Source: Rhodospirillaceae bacterium
GTDB taxonomy: Bacteria > Pseudomonadota > Alphaproteobacteria > Bin65
Assembly (NCBI GenBank): GCA_011523655.1
Contig: WTGH01000008.1
Coordinates: 1 to 51,612 of the forward strand
Direction of reading: 5' to 3'
DNA: 51,612 nucleotides
Shown: positions 25,915 through 34,472 of the stretch, piece by piece
Numbering within the stretch: position 1 is the first letter of the stretch
Layout: the number at the start of each line of letters is the position of its first letter
Notes under the pieces: model-generated
The model's database searches: none
What the model saw: only the letters and a program-made list of their open reading frames with translations
What the model was told of the DNA's origin: nothing
Program-made: the position numbers and the translations under genes

Positions 25915-26487
25915 TCAGTCGATGCGGCTGCGGTCGACTGCCGGGAAGCCCGCCAGCACCCGGATCAGCGCCATCGCCGCCGCCACGATCAGCATCGCGG
26001 CACCCAGCACTATGGCGGATTGCGGAATCCACATCCCGATTTCCAGATAGCCCTCCGATACCAGGCCCATGGCGTGGACGCCGAGCACCGCGTCGACAGC
26101 ATCCGCCAACAGGACGACCCCGAACGCGATCGCCGCCAGCATTCCCCAGATCGCAACCAGTCGCTGGCCGCGCGGCCCGAGGCGCCCCACAAGCAGATCG
26201 ACGTTGATATGGTCGCCGCGGCGGAGCGCTTCGGCCACGCCGACCATGACCAGGGAAACGACCAGGTATCCGGACAGTTCGTCGATCCAGGTGATCGGAA
26301 CGCCCAGTACATAGCGCCAGAAGACGCTGTAGCCGGTCAGAACCGTGAGCAGGAGAACTCCGACGACCCCGACAACGACCAGCAGGAAGGCAAGCCGGCC
26401 GAGCCAGCGGTCGGCTGCCCGCAGGACCGGACCGGCCCCCGCCAGCGGATCGGGGACCGGGCTTTCGTCCGGACCGGATGGAGTCAT
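25915..26487 (-). CDS. dctQ: TRAP transporter small permease DctQ
   Basis: DctQ has four membrane spans and assembles with DctM. The 190 residues start with a polar tail of about 35 residues. The first span follows (LGRLAFLLVVVGVVGVLLL). The family signature WRYVLGVPITWIDELSGYLV is clear. It lies between dctP (40 bases upstream) and dctM (7 bases downstream). Confidence 0.93.
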   Translation of the reverse strand: MTPSGPDESPVPDPLAGAGPVLRAADRWLGRLAFLLVVVGVVGVLLLTVLTGYSVFWRYVLGVPITWIDELSGYLVVSLVMVGVAEALRRGDHINVDLLVGRLGPRGQRLVAIWGMLAAIAFGVVLLADAVDAVLGVHAMGLVSEGYLEIGMWIPQSAIVLGAAMLIVAAAMALIRVLAGFPAVDRSRID

Positions 26488-26527
26488 ACCGTTCGCCGTT
26501 CGGCCCGTCCGGTGTACGCCGGACCGG

Positions 26528-27523
26528 CTATTTGCCCAGAATTTTCATCAGCTTCTTGCCGGTTTCGCCGGTAGAGCCATCGAAGGCCTTGTCGAACGCC
26601 GGCGCCATGACCTTTTTCATGGCAGCGATCTCGGCCGCTGTGTGGATGTGGACGATCATGCCCTTTTCCTTGAGTTGGCCGGGCGCCTTGGCTGCTGTTG
26701 CATCCGAAACGTCCACGGCCCACTTGCCCAGCTTCGCGCCGGCGGCCGCGAGCGCCTGCTTCTGCGCCGCGTCCAGGCCGTCGTACCATTTCGGATTGAC
26801 GTAGGCGTGGAAGAACACGCTGAACAGCGGCGATACGGTGACGTATTTCTGGACCTCGTAATATTTCCGGGAATAGGCCGCGGAAATGTCGGTGAGGCCG
26901 GCATCGATCACGCCGGTCGCCAGCGCTTGGTAGACCTTGCTGCCGGACATGGCCGATGGCGCGGCCCCTAGAGCGCGCAAGCCGTTATCCACCAGCTTGT
27001 TCAGGCCGCGTATTTTGACGCCCTTGAAGTCGTCGGGCTTGATGAGCGGCTTGTCTTTCGACGTGTAGGCCGACATGCGGGTGATGAACATCCAGCCGAC
27101 GTTGCGCACGCCCTTCTTGAGCATGGCGGCTTCGAGGATTTTGGCCGCCTCGGACTCGTGGAATTTCTCGAGCAGCGCCCGGTCCGTAAATGTGTAGGGA
27201 CGAAGCGTGACGTTCATTTCCGGAATGGTCCCGCCCCACTGGAAGTTCACCGAAAAGGCGCACTCTATGTTGCCGCGAGCTACGGCCGGAATGTTCTGTT
27301 TGGCGTTGCGCAGCGAATTGGCGCCGTAAACCTGGACCTTCAGCGTGCCCTTCGACTGGGCCTCGATTTCCTTGGCCCAGCGCGCGATCAGCTTGGCGCC
27401 GTGGTGGCGCGGCGGCAGCTGGTGGCTGCACCGCATGGTCTGTTCGGCGGCGACCGCAGCCGGCGCAGCCATGAACGCAGGCGCGACGGCCGCACCGGCG
27501 AGGATCAGTACTGTCTTTTTCAT
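26528..27523 (-). CDS. dctP: TRAP transporter substrate-binding protein DctP
   Basis: DctP is the periplasmic binder that determines the substrate. The 331 residues include a signal peptide (MKKTVLILAG to about residue 26). The mature part has KLIARWAKEIEAQSKGTLKV, then FKGVKIRGL and MSGSKVYQALATGVIDAGLT, all typical of DctP. The conserved arginine that binds the carboxylate is expected in the IRGL region. The ATG at 27523 is preceded by AAGGAGG, the strongest ribosome site in this island. It lies 49 bases after the lyase gene. Confidence 0.94.
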   Translation of the reverse strand: MKKTVLILAGAAVAPAFMAAPAAVAAEQTMRCSHQLPPRHHGAKLIARWAKEIEAQSKGTLKVQVYGANSLRNAKQNIPAVARGNIECAFSVNFQWGGTIPEMNVTLRPYTFTDRALLEKFHESEAAKILEAAMLKKGVRNVGWMFITRMSAYTSKDKPLIKPDDFKGVKIRGLNKLVDNGLRALGAAPSAMSGSKVYQALATGVIDAGLTDISAAYSRKYYEVQKYVTVSPLFSVFFHAYVNPKWYDGLDAAQKQALAAAGAKLGKWAVDVSDATAAKAPGQLKEKGMIVHIHTAAEIAAMKKVMAPAFDKAFDGSTGETGKKLMKILGK

Positions 27524-27572
27524 TCCTTCCTCCTTGAAGACGATTTTCTCCGTTTGCCCTTCGGCACCCCGT

Positions 27573-28538
27573 TCAGACGGGCTGTGCCGCGGGCGAACTC
27601 TCCAAGCCGAGCGGCAGGCCGGCCTTTTCCAGGGCGCCGTGGAAGGTCTCTCCCGGCATTTCTTCGGCCTGAACCTTCCGCAACGCAATCAGCTTCCGGA
27701 CGTCGACCCCGGTATCGATTCCCTTCGTCCGGCACAGGAACGCCAGATCCTCGAACACGATGTTGCCGGTCGCCATCGGAGCCGCCGGACAGCCCCCCAA
27801 TCCGCCGAGCGAACCGTCGATCAGCGTGGCGCCCTCGTCTAGGGCGGCCGACGCGTTGGCGAGGCCCAGGCCGCGGGTGTCGTGCAGGTGGACGCCAACA
27901 GGCCGGCCGTCTGCCATGGTCCGGACGGTCCGCACCATGTCGGCGACCTGCAGCGGACCCGCGTAGCCGACCGTGTCGGCGATGCTGACGATATCGGCGC
28001 CGGCGTCGAGGCCCAGTCCGACAAGGCGGTAGACATCCGCCGGGTCGACCTGGCCTTCGATCGTGCAGCCCAAGGCGGTCGAAATGCCGAGGGCAATGAC
28101 CGGCCGATGGGCCGAGCCTTCGCGCAGTCGACAGATTTCCGCCACGACGCCGAGTGCTTCTTCGCGTGTGCGGCGGACATTTCGTAGACTGTGCGATTCC
28201 GTAGCGGAAACGACGCAATCCAATTGGGGCGCCGGGGTTTCCAGGGCATCCGCGGCGGCGTGCGCATTCAGGGTCAGGACGGTCGCTACCGCACCGGGCA
28301 GGCCGTCGATGAAGCCAACGATGTCCCGCACATCCGCGAACTGCGGATGGCGGGCCGGCGGCAGGAAGGAACCCGCGTCGAAATAGCGGACGCCAGCGGC
28401 ATATTCCGCCTCTATCCAGCGCGTTTTGCCTTCGGTCGAGGGAAATGACGCGGTCAGCTGGAGGCCGTCGCGCAGCCCCACTTCGCGCAGTGCGACCCGA
28501 CCGTCGGGATACATGCTGGACAGGTTTGCGGCGGTCAT
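27573..28538 (-). CDS. hydroxymethylglutaryl-CoA lyase-like enzyme
   Basis: This is a TIM-barrel lyase of the HMG-CoA lyase type, which splits a 3-hydroxyacyl-CoA by retro-Claisen cleavage into acetyl-CoA and a keto acid. The 321 residues keep the catalytic set: R23 and D24 in GLRDGLQ, H217 and H219 in GVHLHD, and C250 in GGLGGCP. In the human enzyme these correspond to R41, D42, H233, H235 and C266. The context differs from leucine degradation: no methylcrotonyl- or isovaleryl-CoA genes are near. The gene overlaps the CoA-transferase by four bases. The substrate may be HMG-CoA or a related compound such as citramalyl-CoA. Confidence 0.87.
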   Translation of the reverse strand: MTAANLSSMYPDGRVALREVGLRDGLQLTASFPSTEGKTRWIEAEYAAGVRYFDAGSFLPPARHPQFADVRDIVGFIDGLPGAVATVLTLNAHAAADALETPAPQLDCVVSATESHSLRNVRRTREEALGVVAEICRLREGSAHRPVIALGISTALGCTIEGQVDPADVYRLVGLGLDAGADIVSIADTVGYAGPLQVADMVRTVRTMADGRPVGVHLHDTRGLGLANASAALDEGATLIDGSLGGLGGCPAAPMATGNIVFEDLAFLCRTKGIDTGVDVRKLIALRKVQAEEMPGETFHGALEKAGLPLGLESSPAAQPV

Positions 28539-29710
28539 GCCGCGTCCGCCCGGCTTCGCGCCAGATCGTCGATTTCGCCGGCCGAATAACCGAGCGACGC
28601 AAGCACGGCTTCGGTATCGGCGCCAAGCACCGGTACGTCCGATTGCACCGACAAGCTAATACCGTCGAACTCGATCGGCAGGGACGGAGTCCGGAACGGT
28701 GCGCCATCGGAATTGCGCGATGAAGTCAGACCGCCCGGCCGGTTGACATGCGGATCCTCGTACATGTCCTGCGGCCGGTTGATCGGCGAATAGGGAATGT
28801 TCGCGCTGTCGAACAACCGGCAGAGTTCTTCGAGCGGTTGGACGGCCAGCGCCTCGGTGAAGCGTGGCAGGAACCCGGCCCGACCGGCTATCCGGCCCAT
28901 TTGGGATTGCAGCGCCGGGTCCGCCAGCAGATCGTCAAAGCCGAACATGCGGCAGGCCGCCTGCCAATGACCGTCGGTAACGACGGCAAGAAAAATCTGC
29001 CGCCCGTCCGAAGTATCGAAGACATCGTAGACCGGCCAGGAGAAATCCCGCTCCGGCATCGGCGGCGACGCCGTGCCCGACAAATCGAAATGCACCATAT
29101 GCTGCGCGACGAGGAACAGGCAGTTTTCGAACAGGCCGACGCGTACCTCCTGCCCCTCTCCGGTCCGCGCCCGCTCCAAGAGCGCCGCCAGAATGCCGAC
29201 AACGCCGTGAATGCCGCCCATGATGTCGTTGGCCGAAGAGCCCATGCGCAGCGGCCGGCCCGACGGCCCGGTCATATAGGCCATACCGGTCGCCATCTGG
29301 ACGACTTCGTCCAGCGCCGGACGATGGGCGTAGGGGCCGCTGAGAAACCCCTTGTGCGCAGCGGTGATGAGGCGCGGGAACTTGCGGCGCAGCGTGGCAT
29401 GGTCGACGCCCATGCGCGCTAGAGTCTCGTCGCGGAAGTTCTCGACGAAGACATCGGCCGTCGCCAGCAGGCGATACAGCGCTTCCAGCCCGCCCTGCGT
29501 CGCGATATCGATTGCAACCGACCTCTTCCCGCGGTTGAAGGTCGGGAAAAAAGAAGCGCCCATGCCCTTGAGAGCACGGGTCTTGTCGCCTTGCGGCGGC
29601 TCGACCTTGATCACTTCTGCACCGAGCTGTGCCAGATAGAGACCGCATGTCGGCCCCATCACCATGTGGCTGATCTCGACGACGCGGGTGTTTTCGAGCG
29701 GTCCGGCCAT
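28535..29710 (-). CDS. class III CoA-transferase (CaiB/BaiF family)
   Basis: Class III transferases move CoA between carboxylic acids through an aspartyl intermediate. The 391 residues match the family from MAGPLENTRVVEIS onward. The catalytic aspartate is probably D134 in RPALDEVVQMATG, the family's YDxxxQA position. I chose the ATG at 29710 because it begins the conserved start; one 11 codons upstream is possible. It is the first gene of the operon and overlaps the lyase in ATGA form. The pairing suggests that it activates the imported acid with CoA before cleavage. Confidence 0.88.
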   Translation of the reverse strand: MAGPLENTRVVEISHMVMGPTCGLYLAQLGAEVIKVEPPQGDKTRALKGMGASFFPTFNRGKRSVAIDIATQGGLEALYRLLATADVFVENFRDETLARMGVDHATLRRKFPRLITAAHKGFLSGPYAHRPALDEVVQMATGMAYMTGPSGRPLRMGSSANDIMGGIHGVVGILAALLERARTGEGQEVRVGLFENCLFLVAQHMVHFDLSGTASPPMPERDFSWPVYDVFDTSDGRQIFLAVVTDGHWQAACRMFGFDDLLADPALQSQMGRIAGRAGFLPRFTEALAVQPLEELCRLFDSANIPYSPINRPQDMYEDPHVNRPGGLTSSRNSDGAPFRTPSLPIEFDGISLSVQSDVPVLGADTEAVLASLGYSAGEIDDLARSRADAA

Positions 29711-29742
29711 TACGTTTCCAACCGTGGAAGACCAACGCTGCA

Positions 29743-29807
29743 ATCCTAAGGTCTCGCCACTTTTCAGAATATTAGATAATATCGATAGAAGAGATCGAAT
29801 TTTTCGA
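29743..29807. promoter_or_regulatory. divergent promoter region with two palindromes (LysR control)
   Basis: The 104-base gap between the CoA-transferase and lysR is AT-rich. Two palindromes stand out: ATATT-AGAT-AATAT (29769-29782) and TCGAA-TTT-TTCGA (29795-29807). The first overlaps a -10-like GATAAT (29775-29780) for lysR, which would allow autorepression. On the minus strand TAGGAT (29748-29743) is the best -10 for the CoA-transferase operon, with the first palindrome about 40 bases upstream of the predicted start. This is the layout of a LysR-regulated divergent promoter. Confidence 0.55.
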
Positions 29808-29814
29808 AATCGGT

Positions 29815-30741
29815 ATGAACCTTAAGCAATTGCATTATTTCGAGGCCATCTACGAATCCGGCTCGGTTTCGGCAGCGTCGCAGCGCCACAATATCGCCCA
29901 GTCGGCGCTCAGCTACCAGATTGCCAATCTGGAGGAAGAACTGGGTGTCCGGCTGTTCGAGCGTCGGCCGCGAGGCATGGCGCCGACCGTAGAGGGCGAC
30001 CGGCTGTACGAGCATGTCCGGCGCATTTTCCTGGCTGTCGATAACGCCCGGTCCGATCTCCTGGCCCGATCCGGCACTGTCGCGGGGAATGTCACAGTCG
30101 GCCTGCCCTATACCGCGCTGGAAATGATCGGACTGCAGCTTGCGGAACGAGCCGCCGCGGCCTTTCCCAACCTGCAGCTCTGGATTGCCGAGAGCCTGTC
30201 CAGCCAGGCGCTGAGCAGCCTGAGGCGCGGCTCAGTCGATCTCGCCCTGCTGTACAACCCGGCGGCGGCGGCGGACCTCCGGACCACGCAGCTATTGACG
30301 GAGGAGATGCTGTGTATTGGCAAGCCGGAGATCGTTGGCACCTCTGGCGCTCCTATCGACTTCGACGATGTGGCGAAGCTGCCGCAACTGCTGCTCCGGC
30401 ACGGCGACGCAGCCCGAGCCATCGTAGAAGATCCCGTTTTGCTGAGACGGATCGTGCGCAAGTCGCGTATCGAACTGATCTCGACCAACATGCTGAAGCA
30501 GGCACTGGTCAAGGGTTTCGGCTGTGCGATCGGCCCGCGAGCGACACTCGATAGCGTTCTACGCGATCCGAGCCTGCACGCGCGTCGCATTACCCGGCCG
30601 GTCATTCGCCGTCGCCTGTGCTTGGCCTGGCTCGCGGAGCGGTCACTCGGCCGGGCGGAAGTCGCAGTCGCTGACCTTATGACCGAACTGGTTGCGGACG
30701 CTGTTGCGGCCGGCCGTTGGGACGCCACGCCGGCAGTCTGA
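29815..30741 (+). CDS. LysR-family transcriptional regulator
   Basis: This is a 308-residue LysR-type regulator. The N-terminal helix-turn-helix is clear: MNLKQLHYFEAIYESGSVSA, then SALSYQIANLEEELGVRLF. The effector-binding domain begins at about residue 90 (VAGNVTVGLPYTALEMIGLQ). It is divergent from the CoA-transferase-lyase-TRAP operon, 104 bases away, so it most likely activates that operon in response to the imported acid or its CoA ester. The start at ATG 29815 matches the family. Confidence 0.92.
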   Translation: MNLKQLHYFEAIYESGSVSAASQRHNIAQSALSYQIANLEEELGVRLFERRPRGMAPTVEGDRLYEHVRRIFLAVDNARSDLLARSGTVAGNVTVGLPYTALEMIGLQLAERAAAAFPNLQLWIAESLSSQALSSLRRGSVDLALLYNPAAAADLRTTQLLTEEMLCIGKPEIVGTSGAPIDFDDVAKLPQLLLRHGDAARAIVEDPVLLRRIVRKSRIELISTNMLKQALVKGFGCAIGPRATLDSVLRDPSLHARRITRPVIRRRLCLAWLAERSLGRAEVAVADLMTELVADAVAAGRWDATPAV

Positions 30742-30783
30742 AGCAGCGACCGCACAGCGCGGAAAATGCCGCGGTTCCGCCGC

Positions 30784-30812
30784 TTGCCGGCCCGCAGGGG
30801 GCTGGCTATATA
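30784..30812 (+). promoter_or_regulatory. candidate rpmI-rplT promoter
   Basis: TTGCCG (30784-30789) and TATATA (30807-30812) are spaced by exactly 17 bases. The start would be near 30819, leaving a leader of about 160 nt before rpmI. Confidence 0.55.
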
Positions 30813-30817
30813 GCGCG

Positions 30818-30913
30818 CTCTGCATCGCATTGCAGAGGGCAGCGCTGCGGCCTCCGGGTTTGCGGCGTTTTGCTGTGGCGGCCGGGCTCGGAAAGGGCAT
30901 GCCTCGGGCCGCC
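30818..30913 (+). other. structured leader of rpmI-rplT
   Basis: Two hairpins lie in the predicted leader. CTCTGCA (30818-30824) pairs with TGCAGAG (30831-30837). GGCGGCC (30877-30883) pairs with GGCCGCC (30907-30913). A competing pairing is possible between GTTTGCGGCG near 30859-30868 and CGCCAAAC near 30910-30917. In other bacteria ribosomal protein L20 binds such a leader to control its own synthesis. That this leader does so is inference. Confidence 0.45.
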
Positions 30914-30978
30914 AAACCGAACGATCCTGCGCGGCGAAGATATCCGGCTCGGCCGCGCGCGCTCACGAGAGGACCGAA

Positions 30979-31179
30979 ATGCCCAAGCTCAAGACGAAGA
31001 GCTCCGTCAAGAAACGCTTCAAGCTGACCGGCAGCGGCAAGATCAAACGCAACTTCGCGTTCCGCAGCCACAACCTGACCAAACGAAGCACCAAGATGAA
31101 GCGGACCAACCGGGGATCGACCATTCTCGACAAGTCGAACGAGAAGATCATCCGGCCGATGATGCCCTACGCCAGGTAA
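30979..31179 (+). CDS. rpmI: 50S ribosomal protein L35
   Basis: L35 is a small basic protein of the large ribosomal subunit. The 66 residues match the family throughout ([20 protein letters not shown], then [12 protein letters not shown]). The ATG at 30979 follows AGAGGAC. infC, the usual upstream partner, is not present; a LysR gene lies upstream instead. rplT follows after 48 bases. Confidence 0.97.
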   Translation: MPKLKTKSSVKKRFKLTGSGKIKRNFAFRSHNLTKRSTKMKRTNRGSTILDKSNEKIIRPMMPYAR

Positions 31180-31227
31180 CGGCGCGGCACCGGTCCTTAA
31201 TTCCTCGAGAGTCAGGAGTATCGTTTC

Positions 31228-31584
31228 ATGGCGCGAGTCACACGGGGCGTTACCAGGCACGCCCGCCATAAGAAGATCATCAAGCAGGCCAAGGGCGCGC
31301 GGGGGCGGCAGAAAAACACGTTCCGCGCGGCCAACCAGCGGGTCGAAAAGAACCTGCTTTACGCCTATCGCGACCGCAAGGTGCGCAAGCGCAGCTTCCG
31401 CAGCCTGTGGATCCAGCGCATCAACGCCGGCGTCCGCGAACACGGCCTGACCTACAGCCAGTTCATTCACGGTCTGAACCGCGCCGGCATCGAACTGGAC
31501 CGCAAGGTGCTGGCTGACATGGCCGTCCGGGACGCCGAGGCCTTCAAGGCGGTTGTCGACGCGGCGCGGAACGCGCTGGAATAG
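31228..31584 (+). CDS. rplT: 50S ribosomal protein L20
   Basis: L20 binds 23S rRNA early in assembly of the large subunit and represses its own operon in several bacteria. The 118 residues match the family from [19 protein letters not shown] on, with a basic N-terminal extension that threads into rRNA. It sits between rpmI and pheS, the usual order. Confidence 0.97.
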   Translation: MARVTRGVTRHARHKKIIKQAKGARGRQKNTFRAANQRVEKNLLYAYRDRKVRKRSFRSLWIQRINAGVREHGLTYSQFIHGLNRAGIELDRKVLADMAVRDAEAFKAVVDAARNALE

Positions 31585-31641
31585 CCGGCCGGGCGGCGGC
31601 ATCCGCGCTTCCTGCCCGCTGATCCTCTCCGGACCGGTCCG

Positions 31642-32730
31642 ATGAGCGAGCTCGATACCCTGCGCAACGAATTGCTGGCTGCGGTGGAAGCGGCGGCCGA
31701 CCTGAAGGCGCTGGACGCCACGCGGGTCGACGCGCTGGGCAAAAAAGGCCGCATCACCGGCCGGATGAAATCGCTGGGCGGTATGGACCCGGAAGCCCGC
31801 AGGGAAGCGGGCCGCGCGCTCAACAGCCTGAAAGACGAGATTGCCGGCGCCATCGAGGCGCGCAAGGCGGCGCTGGACGACGCCGAGCTCGACGCGCGTC
31901 TTGCCGAAGAGCGGATCGACGTCTCGCTGCCCGCGCGCTCGACACCGATGGGCCGCATCCATCCGATCAGCCAGACGATCGAGGAAGTCAGCGCGATATT
32001 TGGCGACATGGGCTTCTCGGTCGTCGAGGGTCCGGACATCGAGACCGACTGGCACAACTTCACGGCGCTGAATTTCCCGGAAGGCCATCCGGCGCGGGAG
32101 ATGCAGGATACCTTCTATCTGCCGCCCAAGGACGACGGCACCAAGATGGTGCTGCGCACCCACACCTCGCCGGTCCAGGTGCGGACCATGCTGGAGCAGA
32201 AGCCGCCGATCCGGATCCTGGTGCCGGGCCGCACCTACCGCAGCGACTGGGACCAGACCCACACGCCGATGTTCCACCAGTTCGAGGGCCTGGTGATCGA
32301 CGAATCGACCCATATGGGCCACCTGAAGGGCTGCCTGATCGATTTCTGCAAGGCCTATTTCGAGATCGACGACGTCAAGCTGAATTTCCGTCCGTCCTTT
32401 TTCCCCTTCACCGAACCGTCAGCCGAAGTGGACATCGCCTGCAACAAGAAGGACGGCCAGCTCCGTTTCGGCCATTTCGGCGACGGCCATGACGACTGGC
32501 TGGAAATTCTCGGCTGCGGCATGGTCCATCCGAACGTGCTGAAGAATTGCGGTGTCGACCCGGAAGTGCACCAGGGATTTGCCTTCGGCATGGGCTGCGA
32601 GCGCGTCGCGATGCTCAAATACGGCATCCCGGACGGGCGCAGCTTCTTCGAGAACGACGTGCGCTGGATGGCGCATTACGGCTTCCTGCCGCTCGACGTG
32701 CCGACGCTGACCGGTGGGCTATCGCTGTAA
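31642..32730 (+). CDS. pheS: phenylalanine--tRNA ligase alpha subunit PheS
   Basis: PheS is the catalytic alpha subunit of the alpha2-beta2 enzyme that charges tRNA-Phe. The 362 residues have an N-terminal coiled coil (1-85) and the class II core. Motif 2 is seen near [17 protein letters not shown] and motif 3 as [14 protein letters not shown]. The length is normal and nothing is missing. The odd point is the neighbour: pheT, usually directly downstream, is absent. Instead truA converges 26 bases after the stop. Confidence 0.96.
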   Translation: MSELDTLRNELLAAVEAAADLKALDATRVDALGKKGRITGRMKSLGGMDPEARREAGRALNSLKDEIAGAIEARKAALDDAELDARLAEERIDVSLPARSTPMGRIHPISQTIEEVSAIFGDMGFSVVEGPDIETDWHNFTALNFPEGHPAREMQDTFYLPPKDDGTKMVLRTHTSPVQVRTMLEQKPPIRILVPGRTYRSDWDQTHTPMFHQFEGLVIDESTHMGHLKGCLIDFCKAYFEIDDVKLNFRPSFFPFTEPSAEVDIACNKKDGQLRFGHFGDGHDDWLEILGCGMVHPNVLKNCGVDPEVHQGFAFGMGCERVAMLKYGIPDGRSFFENDVRWMAHYGFLPLDVPTLTGGLSL

Positions 32731-32756
32731 CGCCGCCCTCCGGCCGGTAGGCGCTC

Positions 32757-33497
32757 TCAGTACAGCACCTTTTCCAGATACAGCCCGCAGGCGGGGGCGG
32801 TGGCGCCGGCCTTCCTGCGGTCCGCGGCGCGCAGGACCGTGGCCAGCCAGGTGACGGGCTTCTTGCCTTCGCCGACAAGGATGAGCGTACCCACGATATT
32901 GCGCACCTGATGGTGCAGGAAGGACGGCGCGCGGAGCGCAACCTCGATCTCCCCGCCGTAGCGCGATACCCGGATATCCGTGAGCGTCTTGACCGGCGAT
33001 TTTGCCTGGCATTCCGCGGCGCGGAAGCTGGTGAAATCGTGATGGCCAATCAGCGGCAGCGCCGCCTCGTGCATCGCACCGGCGTCAAGCGGCCGACCGA
33101 ACAGCCACGCCTTGCCGGCGTCGAGGGTGAGCGGCGCACGCCGGTTGACGATGCGGTAGCGGTAGCGCCGCTCGACGGCGGAGAAACGGGCGTGGAAGCC
33201 TTCATCCACCGGCTCGGCGTCGGTCACCGCAATGGGCCGGGGCTTCAGGTGGTAGTTCAGCGCCTCCTTGATCCGGAAGGGCTCGGCCTCGCGCGCGATG
33301 TCGACATGCGCGACCTGGGCCAGTGCGTGGACGCCCGAATCGGTCCGCCCGGCGGCGTAGGCGACGGTCTGCTCGCCGCAGAACTTCTCGACCGCCTCTT
33401 CGACGCATTGCTGGACCGAGAGGCCGTTCTCCTGCCGCTGCCAGCCGACGAACGGCCCGCCATCGTATTCCAGCGTCAGCTTGAAACGGCAGATCAT
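32757..33497 (-). CDS. truA: tRNA pseudouridine(38-40) synthase TruA
   Basis: TruA converts uridines 38-40 in the anticodon arm of many tRNAs to pseudouridine. The 246 residues carry the catalytic aspartate D53 in AAGRTDSGVHA. The start at 33497 overlaps the fmt stop in ATGA form and begins the family N-terminus (MICRFKLTLEYDG). A much longer frame upstream runs through fmt and is not credible. It is the last gene of the def-fmt-truA unit. Confidence 0.95.
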   Translation of the reverse strand: MICRFKLTLEYDGGPFVGWQRQENGLSVQQCVEEAVEKFCGEQTVAYAAGRTDSGVHALAQVAHVDIAREAEPFRIKEALNYHLKPRPIAVTDAEPVDEGFHARFSAVERRYRYRIVNRRAPLTLDAGKAWLFGRPLDAGAMHEAALPLIGHHDFTSFRAAECQAKSPVKTLTDIRVSRYGGEIEVALRAPSFLHHQVRNIVGTLILVGEGKKPVTWLATVLRAADRRKAGATAPACGLYLEKVLY

Positions 33498-34417
33498 GAC
33501 AGGATCGTCCCGGCCGGAATGGCAAAGCCCCGTAGCAAGTCTGCGGCAGCCATCGGGTCCTTGCCCTGGCGCTGCACCCGGAGCAGCCGCAGGGCGCCCT
33601 CGCCGCAGGCGACCGTCATGTTGCCGTCCAGCACCGTTCCGGGCGCGCCGGCCCCCTCGGCAAGTTCGGCGCACAGAACCCGGATGCGCTGGCCGCCCGC
33701 GTCAAAGAAGGCGCCGGGCGCGGGATCGAAAGCACGCACGGTCCGCTCGATATGCGCCGCCGGTTGCGACCAGTCGATCCGCGCCTCGGACTTGTCGACC
33801 TTGTGGGCGTAGGTGGCGCCCGACCCTGGCTGAAGCCGCGGTGCGAGATCGCCTGCCGCTGTACCGTCGAGCCAAGCCAGCACCTCCACCATCGCTTCCG
33901 TTCCCAGCGCCGCCAGTTCGTCGTGCAACCCGCCGGCGGTCGTGCCATCGGTAATCGGAACGCGCCGTTGCATCAGGATCGGCCCGGTGTCGAGGCCCGC
34001 GTCCATCTGCATGATCGTGATGCCCGTCTCGGCGTCGGCGGCCTGGATCGCGCGCTGGATCGGCGCCGCGCCGCGCCAGCGCGGCAGCAGCGAGGCATGG
34101 ATGTTGAGGCAGCCGTGCACCGGCGCATCGAGAACCGCCTGGGGCAGAATCAGCCCGTAGGCGGCGACAATGGCGGCATCCGCCTCCAGGGACGCAAATT
34201 CCGCGGCCGTTTCCGGCTTGGAGAAGGAGGCCGGGGTGTGTACCGGCAGGCCCCGGCCCTCGGCCCAGACCTGGACCGGCGAAGGCCGCAGCGCCTTGCC
34301 CCGCCCGGCCCGGCGCGGCGGCCGGGTGTAGACGCCGGCCAGGTCGTGCCCCGCCGCAGCCAGCGCCTTCAGGGCCACGAGGGCGAATTCCGGCGTGCCC
34401 ATGAAGATCAGGCGCAT
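33494..34417 (-). CDS. fmt: methionyl-tRNA formyltransferase
   Basis: Fmt formylates the methionine on initiator tRNA using 10-formyltetrahydrofolate. The 307 residues begin with MRLIFMGTPEFA. The catalytic residues N105 and H107 lie in NIHASLLPRWRGAAPIQ, and D143 in MDAGLDTG. It follows def by 55 bases and overlaps truA. Fmt and Def act in series: formyl added at initiation, then removed. Confidence 0.96.
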   Translation of the reverse strand: MRLIFMGTPEFALVALKALAAAGHDLAGVYTRPPRRAGRGKALRPSPVQVWAEGRGLPVHTPASFSKPETAAEFASLEADAAIVAAYGLILPQAVLDAPVHGCLNIHASLLPRWRGAAPIQRAIQAADAETGITIMQMDAGLDTGPILMQRRVPITDGTTAGGLHDELAALGTEAMVEVLAWLDGTAAGDLAPRLQPGSGATYAHKVDKSEARIDWSQPAAHIERTVRAFDPAPGAFFDAGGQRIRVLCAELAEGAGAPGTVLDGNMTVACGEGALRLLRVQRQGKDPMAAADLLRGFAIPAGTILS

Positions 34418-34472
34418 GGCGGTTCCCGGGGATCGGTCTGATGCGGCCGAGCCGGCGGCCGGCCGGTCCGGA

